Below, in pieces: positions 15,069 to 25,627 of a DNA stretch of 64,000 nucleotides. This DNA is from JBPOFY01 sp051252415 (GTDB lineage: Bacteria > Verrucomicrobiota > Verrucomicrobiia > Opitutales > Coraliomargaritaceae). The notes below the pieces were generated by a model that did not search any database, was not told the origin of the DNA, and worked only from the letters and a program-made list of their open reading frames with translations. How positions within the stretch are numbered: the stretch's first letter is position 1; every line of letters begins with the position of its first letter. A program made the position numbers and the translations under genes. The DNA is taken from positions 1-64,000 of the forward strand of contig JBPOGA010000013.1 in assembly GCA_051252415.1 (NCBI GenBank). Direction: 5' to 3'.

Positions 15069-16526
15069 TCATGGCCGCCAAGGCTTTGGGCCGCCCGTCT
15101 TCTGGCGTAAAAATTTGGCATCTACTGTCTCATACCAGTCATGCAAGCGTGCACGCATTTGCGCGACCCGCTCAGGAAACTTAGTAGCGAGATCGTCCTG
15201 TTCGCCAATATCGTCTTTCAAATTGTAAAGATGCACACGCCCGTCTTCATAGCGTTCAACAAGTTTAAAATCACCCTCCCGAATTGCACCGCTTGGGATA
15301 CCGCCTTGATTACTATAGTGTGGATAGTGCCAAAAGAGAGATTGTCGATCTAGCGCTCCACCTTTTAATGCAGGTGCGATATTTACACCGTCAATAACAT
15401 GATCGACTGCCACGCCTGCAGCTGCTGCTAGGGTTGGAAATAAATCGATCGAACAAATGATTTCATCACTAAGTGACCCCGCTTGAGTCACACCAGGATA
15501 GCGGATAATCCATGGCTCACGGATGCCCCCTTCATAAGTCCACCCCTTACCTCCACGAAGCGGCAAATTACTGGTCGGCGATCCTTCACTCGTTGAGAGA
15601 CCGCCATTGTCGGAAGTAAAAATCACAATGGTATTATCAGCGACACCAGATGCTTCGAGCTGCTGAAGCACCTTACCCACAGCCTCATCCATTGCCTCGA
15701 CCATCGCTGCGTAAACCGCGTGTTTTTGTAAAACGCGCACTTTACGCGGCTTCTTGCCAGTCACTTGCTCCTCCGAGTCAAATTCCTTGCCGCTCATCCC
15801 TTCAGCTTTAGCCTTATATTTTTCCACCAGGTCTGGACGCCCCATTAACGGCGTATGCACTGAATAAAAAGATAGATATGCTAAGAATGGCTTGTCTTTA
15901 TTCGCCTCAATAAACGCTACCGTTTCATTCGCAAGGCGATCAGGCAGGTGATAATCACTAGGAAGATCTTCCATCTGCGGATTCTGAAAAGGCGCAAAAT
16001 ATTTCTTACCCGTATACGGACCGCCACGATGATAACCTCCAATATTAATATCAAAACCTCGATTCTGTGGATAGTATTCTTCAGTTTCACCCAAATGCCA
16101 TTTGCCGGCAAAGAAAGTCGCGTAGCCCTTTGTCTTTAACGCATCGGCAAGGGTAATCTCATCGAGAGGCATCTGGTCAACTAATGGTGCGGGCTCAAAC
16201 TTACCACTCCGTTTACCAGAGAAAAAATTAGTCGCCATCGCACGTGTGGGATACTTCCCCGTGAGTAAGCTATAGCGTGTCGGTGAACAAACAGGGTTCG
16301 CCGCATAGCCATCAGTAAAGCGCATGGCCGTCCCTGCAAAGGCATCCACATTAGGCGTCTCATAGAAGCAATTAGGATTATTTGCTCCAATATCCATATA
16401 GCCTAAGTCATCAACGAGGAAAACCACTACGTTTGGCTGCTGCTCAGCTGCCATCAAATTAGCAGTCATACTCAGCACCGATGTAGTCACGACAAATGCA
16501 GTCAAAATGGTTCTATGTAATTTCAT
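15069..16526 (-). CDS. Exported sulfatase (type I, S1 family)
   Basis: 485 residues with a signal peptide (about 1-27, ending in ANLMAAEQQ). The metal-binding Asp pair is at 39-40 in FLVDDLGY. The formylglycine motif is CSPTR with Cys80, followed by YSLLTGKYPTR. Further conserved parts are GKWHLG and TSDNGGLSTSEGSPTSN. It hydrolyses sulfate esters, most probably on algal polysaccharide or oligosaccharide in the periplasm or outside. Cys-type enzymes need conversion of the Cys to formylglycine; no maturase gene is in the window. A FAD oxidoreductase and a ThuA-like gene lie upstream on the same strand and may form a transcription unit with it. Confidence 0.93.
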   Translation of the reverse strand: MKLHRTILTAFVVTTSVLSMTANLMAAEQQPNVVVFLVDDLGYMDIGANNPNCFYETPNVDAFAGTAMRFTDGYAANPVCSPTRYSLLTGKYPTRAMATNFFSGKRSGKFEPAPLVDQMPLDEITLADALKTKGYATFFAGKWHLGETEEYYPQNRGFDINIGGYHRGGPYTGKKYFAPFQNPQMEDLPSDYHLPDRLANETVAFIEANKDKPFLAYLSFYSVHTPLMGRPDLVEKYKAKAEGMSGKEFDSEEQVTGKKPRKVRVLQKHAVYAAMVEAMDEAVGKVLQQLEASGVADNTIVIFTSDNGGLSTSEGSPTSNLPLRGGKGWTYEGGIREPWIIRYPGVTQAGSLSDEIICSIDLFPTLAAAAGVAVDHVIDGVNIAPALKGGALDRQSLFWHYPHYSNQGGIPSGAIREGDFKLVERYEDGRVHLYNLKDDIGEQDDLATKFPERVAQMRARLHDWYETVDAKFLRQKTGGPKPWRP

Positions 16527-16609
16527 GTTATTTTTGTTTCCCTACTAAAGCACTTTAAAAGCCCCGTATTAAATCCGCGACTTATTTGCCGAACTCCCAA
16601 AGAAGGCAG

Positions 16610-17983
16610 CTACTCAAATGCGAGAAAACTCCCCTGTTCTACAAGTTCAGCCTGGAGCTGCTTCACATCAATATCCCCAACGGGTTTTTCAGATCTTACC
16701 GAAATAGCTGCAGCCAAGCCGCCAGCCTGCCCAACGGCACCCATCGTGGGCGTGGTGCGCACACCTCCCTGCGCTTCGAAATCTACAGAAATACAACGGC
16801 CCACAGTGACCATATTTTGCACCTGATCGTTCACCAGACAGCGATAAGGTATGTGGCAGAAGCTTCCCCACTCCGGCTTCACGTGATCAGTCCCTGTCCC
16901 GGTCGGGCTGTGAATATCAATCGGATAACCAGTATGAGCAATCGTATCGGAAAACTTCTTCCGTTGGATCACATCCTGCCCCGTCAAAGTGTATCGACCT
17001 TTGATCTGCCTTGAACTGCGCACGCCGATCTGAGGCCCCGTATAAACTAGAACCGAGTCCTTAAAACCAGGCACCCATTTCTTTAGAAAAAGCTCAACTT
17101 CACGAGCCTGCTTACGGCCTTCCATCTCAGCTTGGCTAAAACTCCAAGGATCATTGGAATCATAACCAAGGATACGTGTCGTATTAACGATCACTTCTCC
17201 TTCGGAATTCGCTTCAAAGAAGAGAATATCTTCACGAGGAAACGTAAAGTCCCCCGCCGCACGACCTTTCTCTAGAGTCTTTACAAAGCCACCGATTGAA
17301 ATTTTGGATGAACGATCGATGATACTAGTATCTCCCTTCAAACGTGGAAACTCATCTGGATTGGCCTTGATGTAGTCACGCACTGCCTGCGTATCCACAT
17401 TCATCATCCTCATCTTCATCGTCATCGGCTGACTCAAGCCATCGGACTCGCGCCCGGAAGTGCATTCCACTCCAGCATGCTTAGCCAAGTCGGCATCACC
17501 GGTGGCATCCACAAAAACTTTAGCGTGTAGCGGTAGCATTCCGGACTTCGTGCAAACCGTGATCGATGTGATCTTGTCGCCATCGGTTTGCACTGAAGCC
17601 AACATTGCATGATAGAGCATTTCGCCACCAGCTTCGGTTAGCATTAACTCTAGCTCACGTTTCATACCTTCCACATCAAACGGCGTCACAGTGTATGTGA
17701 ACCCAGTGGTATCAAAAACATGCCCTGGCGACTGCTTCTTCTCGACCATACGGTCAATGAGTTCACCTGTGGTGCCCTTAACCACTTGCTGGTCGCCCGC
17801 GTGAAAGGTCATCATCGGACCTACACCTGCTGCCGTAAGCATGCCTCCTAAGAAGCCATACTGCTCGACCACCAGAGTTTTAGCCCCACCACGAGCAGAC
17901 GCAATCGCCGCCATGGCACCAGAAATTCCACCACCCACTACGATAACATCGTAGTGGCGCTCAGTCGAGGCAGCGATACTCAT
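16610..17983 (-). CDS. FAD-dependent oxidoreductase (FAD_oxidored family)
   Basis: 457 residues. The N-terminal FAD Rossmann motif is VIVVGGGISGAMAAIASARG, followed by GFLGGMLTAAGVGP, which is typical for the FAD_oxidored family abundant in Planctomycetes and Verrucomicrobia. FVDATGDADLAKHAGVE (central) and GRCISVDFEAQGGVRTTPT (C-terminal) are further FAD contacts. No signal peptide is seen. Such proteins are often found in polysaccharide loci with sulfatases, but their substrates are mostly unknown. It is 83 nt upstream of the sulfatase gene on the same strand. Confidence 0.82.
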   Translation of the reverse strand: MSIAASTERHYDVIVVGGGISGAMAAIASARGGAKTLVVEQYGFLGGMLTAAGVGPMMTFHAGDQQVVKGTTGELIDRMVEKKQSPGHVFDTTGFTYTVTPFDVEGMKRELELMLTEAGGEMLYHAMLASVQTDGDKITSITVCTKSGMLPLHAKVFVDATGDADLAKHAGVECTSGRESDGLSQPMTMKMRMMNVDTQAVRDYIKANPDEFPRLKGDTSIIDRSSKISIGGFVKTLEKGRAAGDFTFPREDILFFEANSEGEVIVNTTRILGYDSNDPWSFSQAEMEGRKQAREVELFLKKWVPGFKDSVLVYTGPQIGVRSSRQIKGRYTLTGQDVIQRKKFSDTIAHTGYPIDIHSPTGTGTDHVKPEWGSFCHIPYRCLVNDQVQNMVTVGRCISVDFEAQGGVRTTPTMGAVGQAGGLAAAISVRSEKPVGDIDVKQLQAELVEQGSFLAFE

Positions 17984-18031
17984 TCCTTAGTATTACTTAA
18001 ATGAATTGTAGGATAATGTTCAACGCGACAC

Positions 18032-18997
18032 CTAGCGTCTGACATGCGGAATCCTGATTTGAGAACTCGGAGTCGTATCTGCCTTTAAGTCACCAGTAGA
18101 AAACTGAATGCCAGCAAGAAAATGCTTCAGCATTAATGGATTACTAAATATTTCATGATTGTGACCTAGGCTGCTATAAAAGACGCGTCCCTTGCCCACG
18201 CTCTGCACCCAAGAGACTGCATAGTCATTATCTTCACGTTTCAGCCCTTTTACTGAATCGCTTCGCTCTGGATCCAGATGGAGAAGCACACGTAGTTTAT
18301 CACGTGAATACGGATCAGACTTAAACTGGTAAATTTCATCCTTAATCTGGAAATCTTTCATATTTCCAAAGACAGGCTTCATCGTCGCATGATCAGAGTC
18401 CTCAACGACAATCGTCACGTTGTTTTTCGCACCCCATGGATGCCCATCAAATAAACCACCTATCACACTGGGATATTCGGAATGCTCATAACAAGCATCC
18501 GTCGCGGAATGAATCCCCATCAGACCACCGCCTGCTTCAACATAATCAATTAGATTACCTAGAAGTCGATCATGCCGAGCCTGGAGCCATTCCCAATCCT
18601 CATCAGAAAACCTTTTTTTCTGCTTCTTGTTCGGCATAAAGAAATCAAGTGTAGGACTTAACAAGATAACTGCGTCAAACTTCCGAAGTGCCGCAGGCTC
18701 AAAATTAGCAGGGTCATCACTCACGATCGTTTTATAAGCCCCAGTCGATTCGCCGAGTTTTGTAAGCGCGACCTTACCTGTCGGAATTGAACCATGTCGG
18801 TAGCCCGCCGTAGCGCTATAGACTAAAACGGTTCGGCTGCGTTGAGGCCTAACAATCGGGTTCTTCGGCATTGCAGCATCGATGTCATTGACCAATTCCT
18901 GTGGCACTGGCTTGTCCTTAAAATTTGGGGTCCAATCTGATGCGGCCTGCAAGGCAAGCGCACTCAAAGCGAAGCTAAGTAGTATACGTTTTTTCAT
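18032..18997 (-). CDS. ThuA-like domain protein, exported
   Basis: 321 residues from ATG 18997 (MKKRILLSFALSALALQAAS is a clean signal peptide). The longer frame to 19033 adds 12 residues with no sense. The ThuA-like glutamine-amidotransferase fold is recognised by VLVYSATAGYRHGSIPTG, DAVILLSPT, GGGLMGIHSATD, GGLFDGHPWG and GRVFYSSLGHNHEIF. ThuA domains bind or modify sugars (trehalose utilisation) and are frequent in secreted Verrucomicrobia/Planctomycetes proteins; the enzymatic activity is not defined. It probably belongs to one unit with the FAD oxidoreductase and sulfatase downstream. Confidence 0.88.
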   Translation of the reverse strand: MKKRILLSFALSALALQAASDWTPNFKDKPVPQELVNDIDAAMPKNPIVRPQRSRTVLVYSATAGYRHGSIPTGKVALTKLGESTGAYKTIVSDDPANFEPAALRKFDAVILLSPTLDFFMPNKKQKKRFSDEDWEWLQARHDRLLGNLIDYVEAGGGLMGIHSATDACYEHSEYPSVIGGLFDGHPWGAKNNVTIVVEDSDHATMKPVFGNMKDFQIKDEIYQFKSDPYSRDKLRVLLHLDPERSDSVKGLKREDNDYAVSWVQSVGKGRVFYSSLGHNHEIFSNPLMLKHFLAGIQFSTGDLKADTTPSSQIRIPHVRR

Positions 18998-19321
18998 AGT
19001 AATATTTTGATTAGGGGGAGTTAAAATATGCAATATTGAAGCTCAATGTATGACTCTCGTTACTTAACTGTCGAGGTATTGTTATTCAGTTTGCCCCATT
19101 TCCAAGCAGACATACAATTCGGTAGTCACTGGCTGAGTTGAATGGTTCCCAATACGGGGAGCGATTTAGCCCGAAACAACACACGCTTACCACGGAAACT
19201 TTCAAAGCTGTTATATACCTCCTTGAAAAACTCTAAAACTTAGCTATCGTAAGTTGTAAGGCCCCACATCACACACTATCCCCTAAGTATTGTATACTCC
19301 TGCCCATAGAAAGATATTAAC
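18998..19321. other. Divergent intergenic region
   Basis: 324 nt between the divergent ThuA-like gene and the pseudopilin gene. It must hold both promoters. A TATACT-like box is present just before the pseudopilin (TATTGTATACTCC near 19290), but no convincing -35 accompanies it. No repeat or RNA structure stands out. Confidence 0.5.
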
Positions 19322-20038
19322 ATGAAAATCAACCGCATAAACTCTGCAGTCAAACAATCGCTTTGCCGTGGCTTTACACTGATCGAGCTACTCACAGTTA
19401 TCGCCACCCTAGGAATCCTAGTAGCAATCCTCTTGCCTACATTCTCAGCCGTGAGAATGAACGCTGAAAGAGCTAGAACCATATCCGACTTACGCCAAGT
19501 CTACACAGCCGTCACACTCTACGCGTCTAACAACAAAACTGGTCAACTACCAGGCCCAGCATATTCAGGCATCGGTGCAGGCTATACTGGAGAGAGCAAA
19601 ACGCTGGCTCGCTACATTGCCCCCTACTTAACGCTCATCCCATACGCGCCAAATCCTGAGTTAAAGATCGTCAAAGAACTGGCTCCTACCAATTACGAAG
19701 ATCTCGCGAACAACTACAGTCCCATTGGCCCTATTTATGTAACCAATGGCGCCTTTACAGATGAAGATTTCGTCGACAACGTTGGACTACCATTTGGCTA
19801 CCCGAAGGGTAAGAACCCTGAAAGACAGCCATTACGGATCATGCAAATCCCAGATCCTTCCCGCAATGTTATGTTCTATGCACTGGATCTAGAAAATCTC
19901 AATGGAAATCCAGGCTGGAAAAATGATCTCGCGACTCGCTCGCTCTGGGGAGACGCTCGACCATTTGTATACTGGGATGGCCACGTTACAATGTCAGAAA
20001 GCGCTAGACCAGAAGACGATCTACTGCGAAATAAATAA
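19322..20038 (+). CDS. Type II secretion/type IV pilin-like pseudopilin
   Basis: 238 residues. The prepilin signature CRGFTLIELLTVIATLGILV lies at about 16-35; processing would occur between Gly and Phe, and the hydrophobic helix follows. The C-terminal half contains FVYWDGHVTM, the H-X9-DG-type element common in the many pseudopilins of Verrucomicrobia, Planctomycetes and Lentisphaerae. These proteins are thought to form secretion pseudopili or to display at the surface. A perfect Rho-independent terminator follows the gene, so it is transcribed independently of the giant PilX-like gene downstream. Confidence 0.9.
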   Translation: MKINRINSAVKQSLCRGFTLIELLTVIATLGILVAILLPTFSAVRMNAERARTISDLRQVYTAVTLYASNNKTGQLPGPAYSGIGAGYTGESKTLARYIAPYLTLIPYAPNPELKIVKELAPTNYEDLANNYSPIGPIYVTNGAFTDEDFVDNVGLPFGYPKGKNPERQPLRIMQIPDPSRNVMFYALDLENLNGNPGWKNDLATRSLWGDARPFVYWDGHVTMSESARPEDDLLRNK

Positions 20039-20075
20039 TCATCGCAGTATAGAGGGGACGCACCAATTTACAAAA

Positions 20076-20107
20076 AGACCAGCTCACATCGAGCTGGTCT
20101 TTTTTTT
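20076..20107 (+). terminator. Rho-independent terminator of the pseudopilin gene
   Basis: AGACCAGCTC (20076-20085) and GAGCTGGTCT (20091-20100) form a perfect 10-bp stem around ACATC, extended by an A-tract before and followed by a T-tract of at least seven. Confidence 0.9.
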
Positions 20108-20642
20108 CACAGCACTTACGTTTAATCCCGAAAAATACTCAACTGCAGAGAAACTCAACAATCTGTCCTGACATTTCAATTCGTGTTCATTACGACCTCA
20201 AGTTACCATGGTAACTAATAAAAGGGTATGCAGCCAAAAAAATACTTACTAAACAGTGTGTATTGGGTCCCCCACGGCACTAAAATGCCGTCCCATGTAG
20301 GATCGTTTTTAGGGTTCGATCTGAAAGTTGCCGTAGGTCCATTAGGGGGCCTACGGCACATTCTACAGCAACTGCTGTCAGTTAACTACAAATAACTGAA
20401 ACAGCATACTTCAGATGACTACCAATTTTAACTCTTGAAGCCTAAACACATCGACAAACCAAATATCTTTGTGATAAAATACCAATCTGCCCCTCCATCA
20501 ATCATGTGCAAAATATATCTTATTTATGCGCATCAGCTTTCCAGTGTAAGCACTGCAATCAGTGACGCCCCCCTTCTATCGTCGAATGCTACACTTCCCC
20601 CTATAAAATCCCCCCGATAACCCGCCACATTCTAAATCCCCC
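20108..20642. other. Intergenic region with two small palindromes
   Basis: 535 nt without a credible gene. Two hairpins are visible: ACGGCA/TGCCGT at 20274-20291 and TGCCGTAGG/CCTACGGCA at 20329-20358. They share the word TGCCGT and could be one small element. The rest is AT-rich and presumably contains the promoter of the large gene starting at 20643. Confidence 0.5.
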
Positions 20643-23600
20643 ATGCAAACACGCACCTCATCTAAAAACTCTGGTTTCGCCCTTGTCATAGCCCTGTCAC
20701 TCATGGCTTTTGTGTTGTTACTGCTCCTAAGCATTACCACCTTGGTGCAAGTAGAACAGAGTTCTGCCTCGATAAGTAAGGCACAACTTCAATCGAAGCA
20801 GAATGCTTTACTAGCGCTCAATCAAGCCCTAGGCACCTTACAGTCAGAAATGGGCCCTGATCAACGGATCTCAGCAAATGCAGATCTCTTCGACAATTCA
20901 GGCACGCTAAGAAATGATAATAGCATGAACGTGGCACATCCCTACCTAGTTGGGGCGTGGGATACATCAGGTGATAATACGCTCGATAAGGTCGAGGATC
21001 GTATTGACGAGAAATGGACGATTGGCGATTCCATCAATTATCGAAACCGCACCACAAATGGTTTTCGCCGCTGGCTCATTTCGAGCGACGGGACGCTAGA
21101 CACAAGCAACATGGCGTTGGCAAGTGATACATCTTTTAGGAACAGTTCAGATGCCTTCAAAGCTCTAGGGGTCGGAACCTTAGAACCGAACAATACAGGC
21201 GACCTAAGTGCAAGTGTAGACCCAGATAAGGAGATATGGGTTCCACTGCAGGATGTCACTTCCGACGGAACTGCTCGTATCGGCTGGGTTGTTTTAGATG
21301 AAGGGGTTAAAGCCCGAATGAATCAGTCGCATCAGCTAGCGAGTAAGCCTAGCCCGACAAATTCCGAAAAACTGGAAGCATGGGACAATCCAGGTAATAT
21401 CGGCATTGAAGCGATGGGCTCAAGCAACGAGTTTGCAAACTTTGACAGGACCAGCGGTAATCTTAGTAAGATTTCCAGCTTCGCAGATGCAAGCTTCTAC
21501 ATGAGTGACTCGACTAATTCGGATAACGACGGTTCGGTAGCTGCCGATACCTTCGGTCCATACTATCATGACCTATCCCTCTACTCCGCTGGAGTCATGG
21601 CAGATGTCGTCAATGGTGGCTTAAAAAGAGACCTTTCCACACTAGCGGAAGAAAAGCCCAACGACTACATGAGTCGCTACATATACTCTAACACTGCAAG
21701 TGGCCATAGTGACAATCCAAACGCCGACCCACGCTGGTCAGCAATGCTTGACTACATTAGCCTCTACAAAGACAACGACACGGTCCTCAAGACCAACACA
21801 GACATCGTAGGTGGCCTCCCAGTCGCACAGATGACCACTTCGGACTGGGGCGATGACAACACAGGCAGTCGCGCGGATATCGACTCTCCCTTGCCCGCAC
21901 CAGAGACTTATCGCCTAGCACCTGCTATAGCCCAATTTGAGACCTTCTTCTCAATCTTCGCGTTAAGACCACACGTGAGAAGATACATAAATGCAGATCA
22001 ATCGGGAGAACCTTTTTACCCATATTATACTTGGCAGGCCACAGGCAATCCAGCAATGAACGATCCAAGAATGCTGAATCTTTGCATCACGCCGGTCATC
22101 ACTCTCTATAATCCATACAACGTCCCGATTGAATTTGGTGACTTATGGGTATCCTTTAGAGATATCCCTATCGGCTTACGATTCTCTCGATTAGGTCTCG
22201 GCGGTCGCGGCGCACCATCCTACGTGCCTATGACTGATGACTTCGTGCCATTATCTACAATGAATTCCTACACTGCCAGATATCGTAATGAACTTGCACA
22301 TTTGAACGCCGATAATAATAAAGAACAACGTTTCGTCATGCAGTTAACATCCGGTGAAGGAGGTCAACGAGGCGCCCCTGCGGATCCTACTGTGCTAGCC
22401 CCCGGAGAGAGTATTGTTTTCTCGCCTGATTACCCCGCAAATACCCCACTGGAAGATCTCGTAAATTGGACTAGTTCAGAACAATATGGTCTAATAGCAA
22501 AACCGGGTTACTCTGATGGAGTTGGCCTCTACTGGGACGCCTTACTCCCCTTTGATCTCGAAAATAATGATACCTTCAGAAGTAATGAGACAATACGGCT
22601 AGAAGGATACAATACTGCAGGCGTTCTAACAACATTTAGTACAACAGCGAGCTTTGGCCTAGCCCAAGTTCATGTAAATATCCTCGATAACATCAAAATC
22701 GAAATGGCCTTTGTCGATGGATCACAAAACCCCCAAAGAGCCACTCGAAGTGGTAATAACGGCTTTGATGACCCTGCCGAGCTCGAACGTGCTGGAACAT
22801 TCTCAGTAGAACTCTATAGCGAAGACCCTGAAATAGGCTATCCAGGGCAACTAGATAATTCCGCAAATAAAAACTTAATTGGAAGATACACCTTCGACTA
22901 CAATACGGAATCGCTGCACGGCACAAGTGTCGATAATAGAGAACTACTATTGGACGAAGGCGTAGCCATCGGCCAGCAGAGTAGCGAGGATGATCGATTT
23001 GAAGAGGACAGTCGTGTCGTCGCCCAGACCGATGTAGCGATAGAGTTGTTGCATCTATCGGATGTTATTAGAGAGCCAGGCGATAATGGCCCTTTAGGAA
23101 CAGTTGGAGACATCAGCCCGCACGTTTTTGGTTCCTTCAGCGTCGGCGGCAAAGTCACAACGCCAACGGAAGCCAAACCCTTTCAACCAGGGGCGGCATA
23201 TGCCTATACCAATACGAGCGTATTTTCAGGGCATGTTCACATCGGAGAGGAATCGCAGGCTTTCTCAAATTATAACCTATACATAAATAGTCCAGAAGAC
23301 GGAGTTTTTGATCAAACTTTTGCCCCTCAGATGACAGTCGACAATGCAGGGTTCTTCTTTAGTGGCAATAGTATCGATGAGGGGACTCAATATGGGACAC
23401 AACTAGAGGTTCCGGTGACTCCACTACAATCAATCGCCAGCCTCCAACATGCAAACATCGCTGCCAGTGGCTATCTACCGCAGGTCAGCCATGCAATCGG
23501 CAACTCATGGGCGCATCCACTGATAAAGAGCGATGAAGCACTCACCAACGGGGACAACTACAATTACTTCGATCATACCTACCTCGGAAATACGCAGCTA

Positions 23601-24749
23601 TGGGACAGCTACTATTTCTCAACCATGGCAGATCAACGGTCGGCGTTGGATAGCACTGGTGAAGATTATGGCACTACGGTCAGCAGCTTCATAAGGGATG
23701 GCGATGCCTTGCCCAACCCGACCTTTAAGCGGCACATCCCCGCAGGTAAGGATACTGCAACCGTAACTACTGAGTTGGTCAATGGAAGCTCAGTCCAGCA
23801 AGATGCTTACCTAAAGGCCGCAGCCTACCAACTACAGGAAGGCACGTTCAACATAAACTCAACATCTGTTGAGGCATGGAAAGCAATTTTGGCGACAAAT
23901 AACATCGCGAACTCGATCATCCAACACCCCTTCTACCACAATCCAGAGAGTGATCCGAATGATCCTGATGGCAGGTTGAGCTTTACTCCAAACCCGACAG
24001 ACTTAACTGTCATCTATTCCCGCTTTCGTATACCAAACTACAACCAATCATTTGAAGAATCTGAAGGTCAAGACAGCTCAGGCGGTCTCTTACCTTCCGA
24101 GGAAGCATACGCAATCTGGCAAGGGTATCGTCAACTCGATGAAACCACTATCGACCAATTAGCCAACGATATCGTTGATCAAATACGTTACCGTGGACCA
24201 TTTCTATCACTCGCAGAGTTCATAAACCGCAGACTCGATTCTGAATCGGATCCTAGATCACAAAGAGGTGCGATCGATGCGGCGATTACCGCGAGCACAA
24301 TCAATGATCAAGTAATCGATGCCGCAGGTGTGGATACTAGTCTCTCATTCAGTTCTGTCCAACTCGAGGATCACATCACTGATAATGATTTCGGCATGAT
24401 TTCGAACGAAACAGCTATCGAAGGTAACACCTCTCGAGGTGTGCCCGCCTACCTCACACAGGCAGATATACTACAACAAATCGGCTCAAGACTATCTGCC
24501 CGCTCTGACACATTTGTCATCCGCGCTTACGGCGAAGTGCTCGATCCTTTTTCCGGCAAGGTTTCAGCGAGTAGCCTATGCGAAGCAGTCGTCCAGCGAA
24601 TCCCTGATTACGTCGATTCAAGCCAAGAGCCATATCATGACGACGATGTCACGACTCCTGAGCCAGACAATCTTACCGATGCCAACGAACGCTTTGGAAG
24701 AAAGTTCAAGATCGTCCAGCTAAATTGGCTAGACCCTAGCGATGTTTAA
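20643..24749 (+). CDS. Giant PilX/GspK-like protein, Verru_Chthon cassette protein A type
   Basis: 1368 residues. The N-terminus has a prepilin-like hydrophobic helix (SGFALVIALSLMAFVLLLLL) directly after a short basic leader, then a helical stretch rich in Gln and Ala, then a very long secreted part. The C-terminal portion contains IRYRGPFLSLAEFINRRL and LSARSDTFVIRAYGEVLDP, which I recognise as typical of the Verru_Chthon cassette protein A family, resembling the GspK-like minor pseudopilin end. These proteins occur in Verrucomicrobia with other pseudopilins; their role in a secretion or surface pseudopilus is inferred. Only the A-type member and one short pseudopilin are present here, not a full cassette. 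The two genes downstream may be co-transcribed. Confidence 0.8.
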   Translation: MQTRTSSKNSGFALVIALSLMAFVLLLLLSITTLVQVEQSSASISKAQLQSKQNALLALNQALGTLQSEMGPDQRISANADLFDNSGTLRNDNSMNVAHPYLVGAWDTSGDNTLDKVEDRIDEKWTIGDSINYRNRTTNGFRRWLISSDGTLDTSNMALASDTSFRNSSDAFKALGVGTLEPNNTGDLSASVDPDKEIWVPLQDVTSDGTARIGWVVLDEGVKARMNQSHQLASKPSPTNSEKLEAWDNPGNIGIEAMGSSNEFANFDRTSGNLSKISSFADASFYMSDSTNSDNDGSVAADTFGPYYHDLSLYSAGVMADVVNGGLKRDLSTLAEEKPNDYMSRYIYSNTASGHSDNPNADPRWSAMLDYISLYKDNDTVLKTNTDIVGGLPVAQMTTSDWGDDNTGSRADIDSPLPAPETYRLAPAIAQFETFFSIFALRPHVRRYINADQSGEPFYPYYTWQATGNPAMNDPRMLNLCITPVITLYNPYNVPIEFGDLWVSFRDIPIGLRFSRLGLGGRGAPSYVPMTDDFVPLSTMNSYTARYRNELAHLNADNNKEQRFVMQLTSGEGGQRGAPADPTVLAPGESIVFSPDYPANTPLEDLVNWTSSEQYGLIAKPGYSDGVGLYWDALLPFDLENNDTFRSNETIRLEGYNTAGVLTTFSTTASFGLAQVHVNILDNIKIEMAFVDGSQNPQRATRSGNNGFDDPAELERAGTFSVELYSEDPEIGYPGQLDNSANKNLIGRYTFDYNTESLHGTSVDNRELLLDEGVAIGQQSSEDDRFEEDSRVVAQTDVAIELLHLSDVIREPGDNGPLGTVGDISPHVFGSFSVGGKVTTPTEAKPFQPGAAYAYTNTSVFSGHVHIGEESQAFSNYNLYINSPEDGVFDQTFAPQMTVDNAGFFFSGNSIDEGTQYGTQLEVPVTPLQSIASLQHANIAASGYLPQVSHAIGNSWAHPLIKSDEALTNGDNYNYFDHTYLGNTQLWDSYYFSTMADQRSALDSTGEDYGTTVSSFIRDGDALPNPTFKRHIPAGKDTATVTTELVNGSSVQQDAYLKAAAYQLQEGTFNINSTSVEAWKAILATNNIANSIIQHPFYHNPESDPNDPDGRLSFTPNPTDLTVIYSRFRIPNYNQSFEESEGQDSSGGLLPSEEAYAIWQGYRQLDETTIDQLANDIVDQIRYRGPFLSLAEFINRRLDSESDPRSQRGAIDAAITASTINDQVIDAAGVDTSLSFSSVQLEDHITDNDFGMISNETAIEGNTSRGVPAYLTQADILQQIGSRLSARSDTFVIRAYGEVLDPFSGKVSASSLCEAVVQRIPDYVDSSQEPYHDDDVTTPEPDNLTDANERFGRKFKIVQLNWLDPSDV

Positions 24750-24785
24750 GCCCAGCCCCCTTTCTTAACCTCCCTTATTTCTAAG

Positions 24786-25538
24786 ATGTTCAAACAGTAT
24801 ATCACCTACACGTTAACGGTATTTTTAGGCATATTTGCCATAACGGCAACGGCACACAGCCAAGCGACAGAAATTCCACTTGAAGCAACCGCCACTAAAG
24901 CCCCTAAACTTAGAGCCCTGACTATTGGTTACGAAAATGACTTAAAGGAACTAGAGCTCTTGGACGCTAACCTACAATCCGTCGGCAAATTATCACTCCG
25001 TCAGTTCACCTTTTCAAAAGGATTCACTTGCCCGATTGTTGCGGGAAAATTGACCTTCGGAGTTCCAAACGGAACCGATGAGCAGGGACTTCCATTATTC
25101 AAACCAGTCGCTTCGGTGCAATGGAAGGACTCCTATCAGCAAGTATGTTTAGTCTTCATTCCGAAGAGTCTCGCAGGTAAACGTAATATCAATGCAGAAT
25201 ACGCAGTCCAAGTGCTAGATATGAGTACTAGAGAGTTTAAGCTAGGACATACCAAGGTGATAAACCTCACGCCCTTGGATGCTATGGTAGGCATCGGCGA
25301 ACACAAAGCATCGCTTAAACCTTGGTCTCAAAATGACATTTCAAAAGTCACAGAGCTCACAGGCGTAAAGATGGCTCAGATATCTGTATTCTATAAATAT
25401 AACGATAAAATTCACAACGCCGAACAAACACGGTTTCGGTATCTTGAAGACGCCCGTTTTATTACATTGATCTACCCAGATGCCAAAAACAAGCGCATCG
25501 CGGTGAAAGTCGTCAAAGACTTTGGCAACCTCTATTAG
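24786..25538 (+). CDS. Secreted protein of unknown function (paralogue 1)
   Basis: 250 residues with a signal peptide (about 1-26, ending ATAHSQA). The body is beta-rich with no motif I recognise. It is clearly homologous to the next gene over the full length: both carry SLRQF-FSK-FTCPIV, QVCL-F-PKSL, LGHTK-NLTPL and a C-terminal VKDFG. It follows the Verru_Chthon-type gene by 36 nt, suggesting the same operon and possibly the same surface apparatus. No functional assignment is justified. Confidence 0.75.
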   Translation: MFKQYITYTLTVFLGIFAITATAHSQATEIPLEATATKAPKLRALTIGYENDLKELELLDANLQSVGKLSLRQFTFSKGFTCPIVAGKLTFGVPNGTDEQGLPLFKPVASVQWKDSYQQVCLVFIPKSLAGKRNINAEYAVQVLDMSTREFKLGHTKVINLTPLDAMVGIGEHKASLKPWSQNDISKVTELTGVKMAQISVFYKYNDKIHNAEQTRFRYLEDARFITLIYPDAKNKRIAVKVVKDFGNLY

Positions 25539-25627
25539 GCGGTTGCAACCGATACATCCTATAGATTATAAATAATACATTAGGACTTCCCTACTCACCA
25601 TAAATCCTCGGCCACGGACTTTAAAAG

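Noticed and set aside
20108..20642. Possible small RNA or riboswitch in the long gap before the giant gene
   Set aside because: Two short palindromes are present, but no recognisable riboswitch core or promoter/terminator pair was found.
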